Shown: positions 17,152-25,279 of the stretch, piece after piece | How the letters are laid out: each line of letters starts with the position of its first letter | How positions within the stretch are numbered: position 1 is the stretch's first letter | NCBI GenBank assembly: GCA_002408125.1 | Contig: DHQO01000021.1 | Location: forward strand, 1 to 64,000 | Source: Hyphomonadaceae bacterium UBA5336 | GTDB lineage: Bacteria > Pseudomonadota > Alphaproteobacteria > Caulobacterales > Hyphomonadaceae | Reading direction: 5' to 3' | Length of the DNA: 64,000 nucleotides | The notes under the pieces: model-generated | The model's input: only the letters and a program-made list of their open reading frames with translations | What the model was told of the DNA's origin: nothing | Databases searched by the model: none | Translations under genes and position numbers: made by a program

Positions 17152-18156
17152 CTAGGTCTCCATCCAGGGCGGGATCGGCAGCCCCTTGGTCTTCAGGAAT
17201 TCGGGATTGTAGAGCTTGGACTGGTAACGGTTGCCATAGTCGCACAGCATGGTGACGATGGTGTGGCCCGGGCCCATTTCCTTCGCCATTTCAATGGCTC
17301 CAGCGATGTTGATGCCCGACGAGCCGCCGAGGCACAGGCCCTCCTCGGTGACGAGGTTGAACAGGATGTTGAGCGCGATTTCATCCGTCAACCGGAAGGG
17401 CAAGTCGATGTCGAGGCCTTCCAGGTTTGCCGTGATCCGGCTCTGGCCGATGCCCTCGGTGATCGAAGTACCTTCCGATTTCAGCTCGCCATGCTTGTAG
17501 TAATTGAACAGCGACGCGCCGCCCGGATCGGCGAGGCCGATCTTGATGCCCGGATTGCGCGCGCGCAGGCCCTCGGCGACACCGGCCAGCGTTCCGCCCG
17601 AGCCGACCGCGCAGATGAAGCCATCCACCTTGCCGTCGGTCTGGTCGTAGATTTCCGGCGCCGTGGTTTCGGCATGGACGCGCTTGTTGGCGACATTGTC
17701 GAACTGGTTGGCCCAGATCGCGCCATTGGGTTCGCTCTCGGCGAGTTCTTCGGCGAGGCGCCCGGAATAGCGGGCATAGTGATTTGGGTTGGCGTAGGGC
17801 ACCGCATCCACTTCCACGAGCTTTGCGCCGAGAATGCGGATGGCGTCCTTCTTCTCCTGGCTCTGGGTGCGCGGGAAGACGATCACTGTCTTGTAACCGA
17901 GCGCATTGCCGACCAGGGCGAGGCCGATGCCGGTATTGCCCGCCGTGCCCTCGACAATCGTGCCGCCGGGTTTCAGTGCGCCGGAGGCTTCAGCGTCGCG
18001 GATGATGCCGAGCGCCGCGCGGTCCTTCACCGACTGGCCGGGATTGAGGAATTCCGCCTTGCCGAGAATGGTGCAGCCGGTTTCCTCCGAGGCGCGTTTC
18101 AGCTTGATCAGCGGCGTGTTGCCGATCGCGTCCACGACCGAATTCAATATCGTCAT
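17152..18156 (-). CDS. cysK: Cysteine synthase A (O-acetylserine sulfhydrylase)
   Basis: A fold-type II PLP enzyme (334 aa) that makes cysteine from O-acetylserine and sulfide. It shows IGNTPLIKLKRASEETGC, the PLP lysine in NPGQSVKDRAAL (Lys44), the asparagine loop EGTAGNTGIGLALV, and CAVGSGGTLAGVAEGL for phosphate binding. The frame is open upstream to 18249, but the ATG at 18156 has GGAGAG upstream and starts the conserved sequence. The long gap on its 5' side also carries the plus-strand ECF promoter of the ChrR-like gene. Confidence 0.94.
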   Translation of the reverse strand: MTILNSVVDAIGNTPLIKLKRASEETGCTILGKAEFLNPGQSVKDRAALGIIRDAEASGALKPGGTIVEGTAGNTGIGLALVGNALGYKTVIVFPRTQSQEKKDAIRILGAKLVEVDAVPYANPNHYARYSGRLAEELAESEPNGAIWANQFDNVANKRVHAETTAPEIYDQTDGKVDGFICAVGSGGTLAGVAEGLRARNPGIKIGLADPGGASLFNYYKHGELKSEGTSITEGIGQSRITANLEGLDIDLPFRLTDEIALNILFNLVTEEGLCLGGSSGINIAGAIEMAKEMGPGHTIVTMLCDYGNRYQSKLYNPEFLKTKGLPIPPWMET

Positions 18157-18219
18157 CAATGCTCTCCGATCCTGCTGGAAAGCTAGTTCCCGCCGCTGCA
18201 CAAAACAAGCACCGGAACC

Positions 18220-18247
18220 TGATCCAGATGCCGCGCCGGCACGTAAC
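18220..18247 (+). promoter_or_regulatory. ECF (RpoE/ChrR-type) promoter for the ChrR-like gene
   Basis: TGATCC (18220-18225), a 16-base spacer, then CGTAAC (18242-18247). This matches the -35/-10 pattern known for group 11 ECF sigma factors such as Rhodobacter sphaeroides RpoE (TGATCC and a TAA-containing -10 with CG before it). Transcription would start just upstream of the GTG at 18287. The same motif with the same spacing lies upstream of the photolyase operon at 24348-24374. Confidence 0.75.
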
Positions 18248-18286
18248 AAGTGGGTGAAGCCACGCTAAACCGGACGGGAAATTCAC

Positions 18287-18838
18287 GTGCCTGCAGATGT
18301 CTATGATGCCTTCATGCTGGAGCATGCCGCCGGTGCCTTGCCGGCAGGACTTGATCTTGCCGCGGGGCTGCATGTCGCCCTGAGCGCTGGCGGGGCAGGC
18401 CGAGCTGCGACATGGGACGCTGTCGGCGGCGCGCTGCTGGAACGCGAAGACGTGATGGAGACGCCGGCAACCAGGCCTGCGCGCCGCTATCAGCCCGAGC
18501 CTGCGCCAGCTATGAGCGTGCACGACCTGCTGGCGACAGATCTCGACGCATTGAAATGGCGGCGCACCATCACTCAGGCCCGGTGCGTGCAAACCGGCGT
18601 GCCAGGCGCACGCTTTATGCGCCTCCAGCCGGGCCAGTCCATCCCGCGCCACGGCCATTCTGCGCTGGAAGCCACCGTCGTTCTGCGTGGCATCCTCACC
18701 GTCGATGGCGACGTTTATCGGTATGGCGACCTGATGCTCGGCCTGCCGGGCGAAGCGCACAAGCCGGGAGCCGGCGGCGATGTGCCCTGCATCTGTCTCG
18801 TCGCACGTGGCGAACGACCTTTCTGGAGACTGACATGA
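18287..18838 (+). CDS. ChrR-like cupin protein with a degenerate anti-sigma domain
   Basis: A 183-residue protein with the two-domain plan of ChrR, the zinc anti-sigma factor for RpoE. The N-terminal part (LEHAAGALPAGLDLAAGLHVALS and later AVGGALLE) follows the ZAS domain, but the CxxC zinc ligands are replaced (Ser33-Ala-Gly-Gly36) and only His29 of the usual set is clear. The C-terminal cupin keeps its own metal set: His122, His124, Glu128 and His158. No sigma factor gene is adjacent. A GTG start at 18287 has a GGACGGGA box upstream. It may sense reactive oxygen without binding a sigma factor, or bind one in a zinc-independent way. Confidence 0.8.
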   Translation: MPADVYDAFMLEHAAGALPAGLDLAAGLHVALSAGGAGRAATWDAVGGALLEREDVMETPATRPARRYQPEPAPAMSVHDLLATDLDALKWRRTITQARCVQTGVPGARFMRLQPGQSIPRHGHSALEATVVLRGILTVDGDVYRYGDLMLGLPGEAHKPGAGGDVPCICLVARGERPFWRLT

Positions 18839-19518
18839 TCTTTCGCATCCTGAGCCTCATCCTGTTGGCTACATTGGTGGGGCGCACGGCGATGTTCGCC
18901 GATACCGCCGATGGCGCAGACCGCGAGACCTGGCGCCCGGCCGATGGCGACGAGATCCGCTTCGATGTCCTGCGTCAGGGCAAGCCGTTTGGCCATCACA
19001 CCGTCAGTTTCTCGCGCAAAGGTGATGGCGAACTGGATGTGGCCGTAGACGTGGAACTGCGCGCCGGGCTCGGCCCGCTCACCCTGTTTCGCTACGAGCT
19101 GGAGTCCTCCGAACACTGGCGCGATGGCGAACTGATCGAGGTGACTGGCGAAGTGAAGGAAGACGGCGAGCGCGAGAGCATGCAAGCCGAACGCGAGGGC
19201 GATCAGCTGCACGTGGAAGGCGACGCGTTTACCGGCGAGGTGCCCGGGAGCCTCCTGCCGGCGAGCCACTGGAACGTCACTCAGACCCGCGCCAGCCAGC
19301 TCATCTCGACGGAAAATGGCGAGCTGATCGAGGTTGAGGTCAACGATCTCGGCCGCGAGACGATCCTCGCCGGCGGGCAGGAAATCGAGGCGAACAAATA
19401 TCTGCTCGACAGCGATATCGACGTCACGCTCTGGTATGACGATGCTGGCCGCTGGGTGAAACTCGCCTTCGAGGCGCGCGGCCAGAGCATCGAATACGTC
19501 CTGGCGGAACTCTACTAG
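18835..19518 (+). CDS. DUF6134-like periplasmic protein
   Basis: A 227-residue protein with a signal peptide (ILSLILLATLVGRTAMFA) and a beta-rich mature region: DEIRFDVLRQGKPFGHHTVSFSRKGDGELDVAVDVEL, then RYELESSEHWRDGELIEVTGEV and a C-terminal VTLWYDDAGRWVKLAFEARGQSIEYVL. This is the DUF6134 pattern, reminiscent of proteins that read out lipid-linked or hydrophobic ligands; no function is established. Its ATG overlaps the ChrR-like stop (ATGA), so it is in the same stress operon. Its stop overlaps the convergent cfa gene by 4 bases. Confidence 0.75.
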   Translation: MIFRILSLILLATLVGRTAMFADTADGADRETWRPADGDEIRFDVLRQGKPFGHHTVSFSRKGDGELDVAVDVELRAGLGPLTLFRYELESSEHWRDGELIEVTGEVKEDGERESMQAEREGDQLHVEGDAFTGEVPGSLLPASHWNVTQTRASQLISTENGELIEVEVNDLGRETILAGGQEIEANKYLLDSDIDVTLWYDDAGRWVKLAFEARGQSIEYVLAELY

Positions 19519-20738
19519 GCCTTCGCCAGCGTGAACTGGCCGACATTGATCCGGCCATTGCGGAAGCCGGCTTCGCAATAGGCGAGGTAGAAGTTCCACA
19601 TCCGCCGGAAAGCCTCATCGAAACCCATGGGGGCGATCTCGTCCCAGGCCGCATTAAAGCGCTGGGACCAGGCCTTCAGCGTGGCGGCATAGTCCAGACC
19701 GAAATACTGGGTGCCGTCATAGCGCAGTCCGGCGCTGGCGAACTGGTCCTTCAGCTTGTCCTCGCTCGGCAGCATGCCGCCCGGGAAGATATAGCGCTGG
19801 ATGAAATCGGCGCGGCTGCGATAAGCTTCAAACAGATCGTCGCGGATCGTGATGATCTGCAACGCGGCGCGCCCGCCGGTCTTCAGCACGTCATTGATCT
19901 TGCCGAAATAGCTCGGCCAGTAGCTCTCGCCGACGGCCTCGAACATCTCGATGGAGGCGACCCCGCCATAGCTGCCCTCATGGTCGCGATAGTCCTGCAG
20001 GCGGATTTCGACGCGGTCATTGAGCCCCTGTTTCTGCATCCGCGCGCGGGCATATTCGGCCTGGGCCTCGGAGATGGTCAGGCAGGTGACCTTCGCACCG
20101 CGAGTCTTGGCGGCATATTCGGCAAATCCGCCCCAACCGCAGCCGATCTCAAGGATGTCCGTGTCAGGACCGGCGCCGATCTTCTCGACAATGCCTTCGT
20201 ATTTCGCCGCCTGGGCCTGCTCCAGCGAGGAGTTCGGCGAGGCGTAGATGCCCGATGAGTAAGTCATCGAGGGGTCGAGCCAGAGCTCGTAGAAATCATT
20301 GCCGAGGTCGTAATGGGCCATGATGTTGCGCTTGGCCTGGGCCTTGGAGTTGCGGTTCAGGAAATGGCGCATACGGTTGACGAAGCGGATCAGGCTGCCG
20401 CCGACGGCCAGCTTTCCGGCCGCCTCGAAATTCTCCGAGAAGAATTCCAGCACGGCGGTCAGGTCATCGGTCGACCAGAGCCCGTCCATATAGGCCTCGG
20501 CAAAGCCGACATCGCCGCCGGCCAGTGCCCGGCGGACAAATTCGTAATCGTGCACGACGACCTTCGCCTCAGGACCCGGAACGCCATGGTCGAACAGCAG
20601 TGTGCGCCCGTCCGGCAGGTCGAATGCCAGCTTGCCCTTGCGCGCGCTGAGCAGGGCGAGCCCGCCCACCCGGAACACGGCAGGCACGCCCTTCAACCCT
20701 GTCAGGGTTTGGCGTGTCGCCAGAATTGTTTCACCCAT
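19515..20738 (-). CDS. Cyclopropane-fatty-acyl-phospholipid synthase family methyltransferase
   Basis: A SAM-dependent methyltransferase (407 aa) of the Cfa family that acts on unsaturated acyl chains of membrane phospholipids. It shows NIMAHYDLGNDFYELWLDPSMTYSSGIY, the SAM loop ILEIGCGWGGFAEYAA, TISEAQAEYA and FEAVGESYWPSYF, and the QRYIFPGGMLPS block. The start at 20738 has AGGTG upstream and removes a low-complexity extension. It is the last gene of the photolyase operon. Such operons can hold either cyclopropane synthases or the UfaM type that makes 11-methyl chains on the way to furan fatty acids; sequence alone does not decide. Confidence 0.9.
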   Translation of the reverse strand: MGETILATRQTLTGLKGVPAVFRVGGLALLSARKGKLAFDLPDGRTLLFDHGVPGPEAKVVVHDYEFVRRALAGGDVGFAEAYMDGLWSTDDLTAVLEFFSENFEAAGKLAVGGSLIRFVNRMRHFLNRNSKAQAKRNIMAHYDLGNDFYELWLDPSMTYSSGIYASPNSSLEQAQAAKYEGIVEKIGAGPDTDILEIGCGWGGFAEYAAKTRGAKVTCLTISEAQAEYARARMQKQGLNDRVEIRLQDYRDHEGSYGGVASIEMFEAVGESYWPSYFGKINDVLKTGGRAALQIITIRDDLFEAYRSRADFIQRYIFPGGMLPSEDKLKDQFASAGLRYDGTQYFGLDYAATLKAWSQRFNAAWDEIAPMGFDEAFRRMWNFYLAYCEAGFRNGRINVGQFTLAKA

Positions 20739-20740
20739 CT

Positions 20741-21541
20741 TCACCTCCCAGCCTGTATGGTGCCAGCATCTGCGGCCGGTCTTGCAAGTGTCTGGCCGCT
20801 GTCCGGCAAGGCAGGCCTCGACCGGTAACGCGCACCCTTCAGCCAAAGTTTCAAAGCTTCCCAATGAATTCCTGCCGTTACGCCCAGAGAGCTGAGCGGG
20901 CGGGCAATCGCCGCGCGTGCCAGAGACGCTGAGTTTGCCGGGCGGTAGCGCGCCACGATAGAGGCCATATGGGCGCGTGCGCCGTCGACCAGCGTGTCGA
21001 TCACAAGGCTCAGGCGGTCTTCGCTCTGACGCAGGGTGAAGCGGTATTTTCCGGTGACGTCGAAGAAAGGCGAGACGTGGAAGCGCTTGTCGGCTTCCAC
21101 CGGCCCGCGCTCGGGAACAGCGGCGACATAGGTGTGGGTCTCGCCGAAGGTGTTGTTGACCTCATAGATCACGCCGCGCAGGGATCCGTCCGCGTCGCTG
21201 GCCAGCCACACCGAGAGTGGCGCGAAGCGGTAGAACAGGTGACGCGGGAAGGTCACCAGACGAATTGACAAGCCGTGTGCGTCCACGCCGGCACTCTCCA
21301 GTTGCGACCGGGCCCAGGGGCGCAGCGATCCTGCCTGCCTGTGGCCATGATCCTTTGTCTGGACACCATACAATGCCGGAGCGTCGACGGCAAAAAATGG
21401 TGAAGACAGAGAGGCTTCGTCCAGCCTGTCGATGTCGAGATCGACCATCAGGACGGGATAGGAAAACCGCTGCAGGAAGGGCGTGAAGCGCGCATGCACG
21501 GTGCGTCCCTGCACCAGTCGGAGGGCGGGCAGCCGGCTCAC
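20741..21541 (-). CDS. DUF1365 domain protein
   Basis: A 266-residue DUF1365 protein: GRTVHARFTPFLQRFSYPVLMVDLDIDRL, RLVTFPRHLFYRFAPLSVWLASDADG, VIYEVNNTFGETHTYV, KRFHVSPFFDVTGKYRF. These proteins are nearly always beside an FAD amine-oxidase-like protein and a Cfa-type enzyme, as here, and are presumed to act in acyl-chain modification, but their reaction is not established. It ends 2 bases before the cfa-like start and its own start overlaps the oxidoreductase stop by 4 bases. Confidence 0.9.
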   Translation of the reverse strand: MSRLPALRLVQGRTVHARFTPFLQRFSYPVLMVDLDIDRLDEASLSSPFFAVDAPALYGVQTKDHGHRQAGSLRPWARSQLESAGVDAHGLSIRLVTFPRHLFYRFAPLSVWLASDADGSLRGVIYEVNNTFGETHTYVAAVPERGPVEADKRFHVSPFFDVTGKYRFTLRQSEDRLSLVIDTLVDGARAHMASIVARYRPANSASLARAAIARPLSSLGVTAGIHWEALKLWLKGARYRSRPALPDSGQTLARPAADAGTIQAGR

Positions 21542-22854
21542 AGATGGGCATCCTGACGGGCGAGCACAGGCAGGCGGCGCGGCGTCGGTACGTAGACCGG
21601 CACATCTTCGGCTGCCCAGGGCACGTGCCCGCCAAGGGCGAGCGCGGCGGCAAGACCGGATTTCAGTCCGTCCTCATGGAAGCCGTGCCCCATCCAGGCT
21701 CCGGCGAACCACAGCCTGTCGCGCCCCTGCAGGCGCTGTATGGAGCGCACCGCGGCCGCGGCCGGGGCGTCGAACTGGGGATGGTCGAAGGTGAAGCTGC
21801 GATATGTGAGGTCAGCGCGTGGCGGGACGGCGGGGTTCAGTGTCACAAACAGCGGCTTGTCGTCCGGAATGCCCTGCAGACGGTTCATCCAATAGGTCAG
21901 GCACATCTCCTCCCCACCCTGTTTCATCACGTTCCAGCTCGCCCAGGCGGCCTTGCGTTTGGGCATCAGGGAACGGTCGCGGTGGAGATAGATCCGGTTG
22001 GGCCGATAGCGCGCTGAGCCGAGCAGGAAGCGCTGTTCCTCATAGGCCTCGCCCAGCAGGGCGCGGGTCTGGTCGGAATGGCTCGCCAGGATCACATCGT
22101 CGAACATCTCGCTGGTCCCGCCCTGAAGCTCCACACGGATCTTCGCACCATAGGGGCGGACAGAGCGCACGGGCGAATTGAGCCGCAGGCGGTTGCCGAG
22201 CAGGGCCGTCATGGCCTCGACATAGCGGCCCGATCCGCCCGTGACGGTGCGCCATTTCGGGCGCTCGGAGTGCATCAGGCGGTGATTGTCGAAGAACTGG
22301 AACAGGCTGCGCGCCGGAAAGTCGAGGACACCGCGCTCGGGCGTCGACCAGATCGCACCGGCCATGGGCAGCAGGTAATTGTCGCGAAAGTCGCGGTCGA
22401 AGCCCTGCTGGTCGAGCCAGATACCGAGCGAGATATCCTGGATATGGCTGGCGGCGAGTTCGGCGCGGGCGAGGTCGTTGAATTTCAGGATGGTGCGCCA
22501 GAAGCGGTGAAAGGCCGGCCGTACCAGATTGCGCCGCTGGGCGAAGATGCCCTTCACGGTCGAGGCCCATTCATAGCCGGCCGGATTGGACACCGCGAAG
22601 CTCATATCGCTGGCCTGGGTCTCGATGCCCAGCGCATTGAAAAAGCCGATCAGGTTCGGATAGTTCAGCGCATTGTAGACGATGAACCCCACATCCACGC
22701 GGACCGGCGTGCCGTCATAGTCCACCTCCACCGTATGGGCATGCCCGCCGGCGCGGCCGCGCGCCTCGAAGACGGTGATGTCGGCTCGCCCGGCCAGCGC
22801 ATAGGCTGCGCCGAGGCCGGAAATGCCCGATCCGATGATGGCAATGCGTTTCAT
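21538..22854 (-). CDS. FAD-dependent amine-oxidase-like oxidoreductase
   Basis: A 438-residue flavoprotein with an N-terminal Rossmann motif (IAIIGSGISGLGAAYALAG), the GG motif region (GRAGGHAHTVEVDYDG) and a C-terminal FAD segment (WFAGAWMGHGFHEDGLKSGLAAA). It belongs to the NAD/FAD-binding amine oxidase superfamily and is the partner of DUF1365 and Cfa-like genes. It could desaturate or oxidise methylated acyl chains. It overlaps the photolyase gene by 4 bases. Confidence 0.88.
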   Translation of the reverse strand: MKRIAIIGSGISGLGAAYALAGRADITVFEARGRAGGHAHTVEVDYDGTPVRVDVGFIVYNALNYPNLIGFFNALGIETQASDMSFAVSNPAGYEWASTVKGIFAQRRNLVRPAFHRFWRTILKFNDLARAELAASHIQDISLGIWLDQQGFDRDFRDNYLLPMAGAIWSTPERGVLDFPARSLFQFFDNHRLMHSERPKWRTVTGGSGRYVEAMTALLGNRLRLNSPVRSVRPYGAKIRVELQGGTSEMFDDVILASHSDQTRALLGEAYEEQRFLLGSARYRPNRIYLHRDRSLMPKRKAAWASWNVMKQGGEEMCLTYWMNRLQGIPDDKPLFVTLNPAVPPRADLTYRSFTFDHPQFDAPAAAAVRSIQRLQGRDRLWFAGAWMGHGFHEDGLKSGLAAALALGGHVPWAAEDVPVYVPTPRRLPVLARQDAHL

Positions 22855-24308
22855 GAAGCCTCGCGTCTGGATTTGACCCGGTCATAGGCGTCCAGCGCGC
22901 GCTGGCGGCCATGGGAATGGTCGATGATGGGATGGGGATAGCTTTCGCCGAGCCTCACGCCGGCCTCGGCCAACACGTCGTCGGGGGCCTCCCAGGGGGA
23001 GAAGAGATACTTGTCCGGCAGGTCGATCAGTTCCGGGCACCAGCGGCGGACATAGTCGCCGGTCATGTCGAACTTCTGGCCCTGTGTGATGGGATTGAAG
23101 ATCCGGAAATAGGGCGCTGCATCGGCGCCCGAGCCGGCCACCCATTGCCAACTCGCCGCGTTCGAGGCCGGGTCGGCATCGACCAGCGTGTCCCAGAACC
23201 AGGCCTCGCCGTTCTGCCAGGGGATGAGCAGGTGCTTGGTGAGGAAGGAGGCGGCGATCATGCGCACCCGGTTGTGCATCCAGCCGAGCGACCAGAGCTG
23301 GCGCATGCCGGCATCGACAATGGGATAACCGGTCTGCCCGCACTGCCAGGCGGCGAGATCGCTTTCGCTGTTGCGCCAGGGCATGTGGTTGAAATCGCTA
23401 TTGTAATTTTCGCTGGCTAGATTGGGATTGTGATAGAGCAGCACATAGCTGAACTCGCGCCAGGCCAACTCGGAGAGGAATTTCCAGGCCGCGCTCTCAT
23501 TCACGTCGCCCGCCGAAGTGCGCGCTTGAACGGCCCGCCAGATCTGTGCCGGGCCGATTTCTCCCCATCTGAGATGCGGCGACAGGCCGGAGGTCGACCA
23601 TTCCAGGTCCGTCCGGTCGCGGTCTTCGGCATAGCCATTCACCGGGCCGTCGAGAAAGGCCTCCAGCCGCTCGCGTGCGCCGGCCTCGCCAGACGTCCAC
23701 ATCTCGGAGAATTGCGCGGCCCAGTTCGGCGCGGCGGGCAGGAGGGCCCAATCCTCCAGCGCCTCACTTGTCACATCAGGATCGGCCAGGGCATCGGGGG
23801 CGGGGCGCGCCTCCGGCAGGCTGAGCTCTGCCCGCAGGGCCTTCCAGTATGGCGTGAATACCTTGTAGTGCCCGCCGGACTGGGTCTGGATACACCAGGG
23901 CTCACTCAGCAAGCGGCCATTGAAGCTTTTTGCTTCCAGGCCCGCCTCTTTCAGCGCGGTCTTGATCTCCCTGTCGGCCGCGATCCCGCCGGCGTCATAG
24001 CGCCGGTTCCAGAACACGCCGCAGGCTTCCAGCTCGTCGGCAAGACCGGGCAGGATGTCCCGGGCATCGCCCCGGCGCAGGAGAAGGCGGCCGCCGCGCG
24101 CTTCGATATCGGCCGAGAGCGTCTCAAGCGACTTGTGCAGCCACCATTTTGATGCCCCGCCCAGCGAGCGCGGGCCGGCCTTGCCCGTCTCCAGAATGTA
24201 GACGCAGACCACCGGCGAGCCGCTCCGGGCCGCTGCATCCAGAGCCGGATTGTCCGACAGGCGTAAATCCTCTCGCAGCCAGACTATAATGGGGCGGGAC
24301 TTCGACAC
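22851..24308 (-). CDS. phrB: Deoxyribodipyrimidine photolyase (class I)
   Basis: A 485-residue cryptochrome/photolyase protein that repairs cyclobutane pyrimidine dimers with blue light. It has the N-terminal antenna domain (IIVWLREDLRLSDNPALDAA) and the C-terminal FAD domain: LSPHLRWGEIGPAQIW, ELAWREFSY, and WMHNRVRMIAASFLTKHLLIPWQNGEAWFWDTLVDADPASNAASWQWVAG. The start is a GTG at 24308 with CAGG upstream. It is the first gene of the four-gene stress operon and has the ECF promoter about 40 bases upstream. Confidence 0.95.
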   Translation of the reverse strand: MSKSRPIIVWLREDLRLSDNPALDAAARSGSPVVCVYILETGKAGPRSLGGASKWWLHKSLETLSADIEARGGRLLLRRGDARDILPGLADELEACGVFWNRRYDAGGIAADREIKTALKEAGLEAKSFNGRLLSEPWCIQTQSGGHYKVFTPYWKALRAELSLPEARPAPDALADPDVTSEALEDWALLPAAPNWAAQFSEMWTSGEAGARERLEAFLDGPVNGYAEDRDRTDLEWSTSGLSPHLRWGEIGPAQIWRAVQARTSAGDVNESAAWKFLSELAWREFSYVLLYHNPNLASENYNSDFNHMPWRNSESDLAAWQCGQTGYPIVDAGMRQLWSLGWMHNRVRMIAASFLTKHLLIPWQNGEAWFWDTLVDADPASNAASWQWVAGSGADAAPYFRIFNPITQGQKFDMTGDYVRRWCPELIDLPDKYLFSPWEAPDDVLAEAGVRLGESYPHPIIDHSHGRQRALDAYDRVKSRREAS

Positions 24309-24347
24309 CTGGGCAACCTGTTCCGATCAAGACACTTACAGAAGCGC

Positions 24348-24374
24348 TTACGGAGCAGCGGCTCGGATGGATCA
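24348..24374 (-). promoter_or_regulatory. ECF (RpoE/ChrR-type) promoter for the photolyase operon
   Basis: On the minus strand, TGATCC (24374-24369), a 16-base spacer, then CGTAA (24352-24348). The hexamer, spacing and -10 are the same as in the promoter of the ChrR-like gene at 18220-18247. It lies between the photolyase GTG (24308) and the end of the DUF3089-like gene (24391), in the right orientation for phrB. Confidence 0.75.
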
Positions 24375-24390
24375 GGTTTTTGCGGAAAAT

Positions 24391-25275
24391 TCAGCCCGGT
24401 GTGGCGTCAGACAATGTGCTGCCAGGCTCTCCGGGCTCGTCGGGCCGCATGATTGGCGGGACTTCGATGGCCTGCATCTCGCCAAAGGGCTCGACCATCT
24501 TGCGGGCATTTTCCTGAAGCCGCTCGACTGCTGCGCTGACGACAATCTCCAGGTCTGCCGAGGCCGCTTCACCATCGGGAATGGTGTCGTAGAATTCCGG
24601 CCAGTTGGGCAGGAACATCAGGCTGGCGAGATGGGTGCCACCGGTCTCCGCCGGCAGCGTGGCGTATTGCAGATTGGGCAGCTCCGATGAGCGGCCGGAG
24701 GCCTGCCCCTCGGGTGCGATCACCAGCACGATGCGGTCGCTGACCTCTTCAAGCTCGGCCGCGGCAAGCAGGCTCGCGGGATCCTCGATCAACGCGCCAT
24801 GGTTATCCTGGGCGACCAGCGCCACGCCGCGCCCGCGATTGTCGGTTTCGAAATAGGCGCTCAGAGCGGCGATGAGATCGGTGCGCGTGGCGGACATGTC
24901 CGGCTCGGGCGAGGCCGCGCTGGAAACGCGCAGGGCCGGCATATAGACCCCGCCATGGCGGCTGAGCAGGGTGATGAGATTGGCGCTGTCGGAGATCATC
25001 CGGTCGCGCAGGGGCTGGCTGGCTGTGGAGATAACGCCGTGCTTGTCGAGCGATTCCGGCGTGTGGGGCAGCAGGATGAAGTCCACGCCCCAGCCATCGT
25101 CCCAGACTGCGGGTGGCTCTGTTTCGGGGCGGTAGATCCAGCCGGCCTGGGAGTGAAAGTCAGGTGTGGCAGCGCTGACAGGGTCTCCGCTCGACAGCCA
25201 TGCCGGAATTCCAAGGGAGAGGCCCAGCGCAGCAAGTGCGACAGCGGCAGGTACAATCAGGAGTCTCTTTCGCAT
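24391..25275 (-). CDS. DUF3089-like secreted protein
   Basis: A 294-residue protein with an N-terminal signal or anchor (LLIVPAAVALAALGLSLGIPAWL) and a mature region (WGVDFILLPHTPES, ISDSANLITLLSRHGGVYMPALRVSS, RGVALVAQDNHGALI) with the layout of DUF3089, an alpha/beta-hydrolase-like family. The serine nucleophile motif normally expected is not clear, so activity is uncertain. The ATG at 25275 has GAGGG upstream and follows the DUF6285 stop by 4 bases, so it is the third gene of the APH operon. Confidence 0.6.
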   Translation of the reverse strand: MRKRLLIVPAAVALAALGLSLGIPAWLSSGDPVSAATPDFHSQAGWIYRPETEPPAVWDDGWGVDFILLPHTPESLDKHGVISTASQPLRDRMISDSANLITLLSRHGGVYMPALRVSSAASPEPDMSATRTDLIAALSAYFETDNRGRGVALVAQDNHGALIEDPASLLAAAELEEVSDRIVLVIAPEGQASGRSSELPNLQYATLPAETGGTHLASLMFLPNWPEFYDTIPDGEAASADLEIVVSAAVERLQENARKMVEPFGEMQAIEVPPIMRPDEPGEPGSTLSDATPG

Positions 25276-25279
25276 GCCC

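Noticed and set aside
16375..18186. Long plus-strand frame across sseA and cysK
   Set aside because: Both minus-strand genes are well-supported enzymes; the plus frame is a His/Arg-rich mirror of them.
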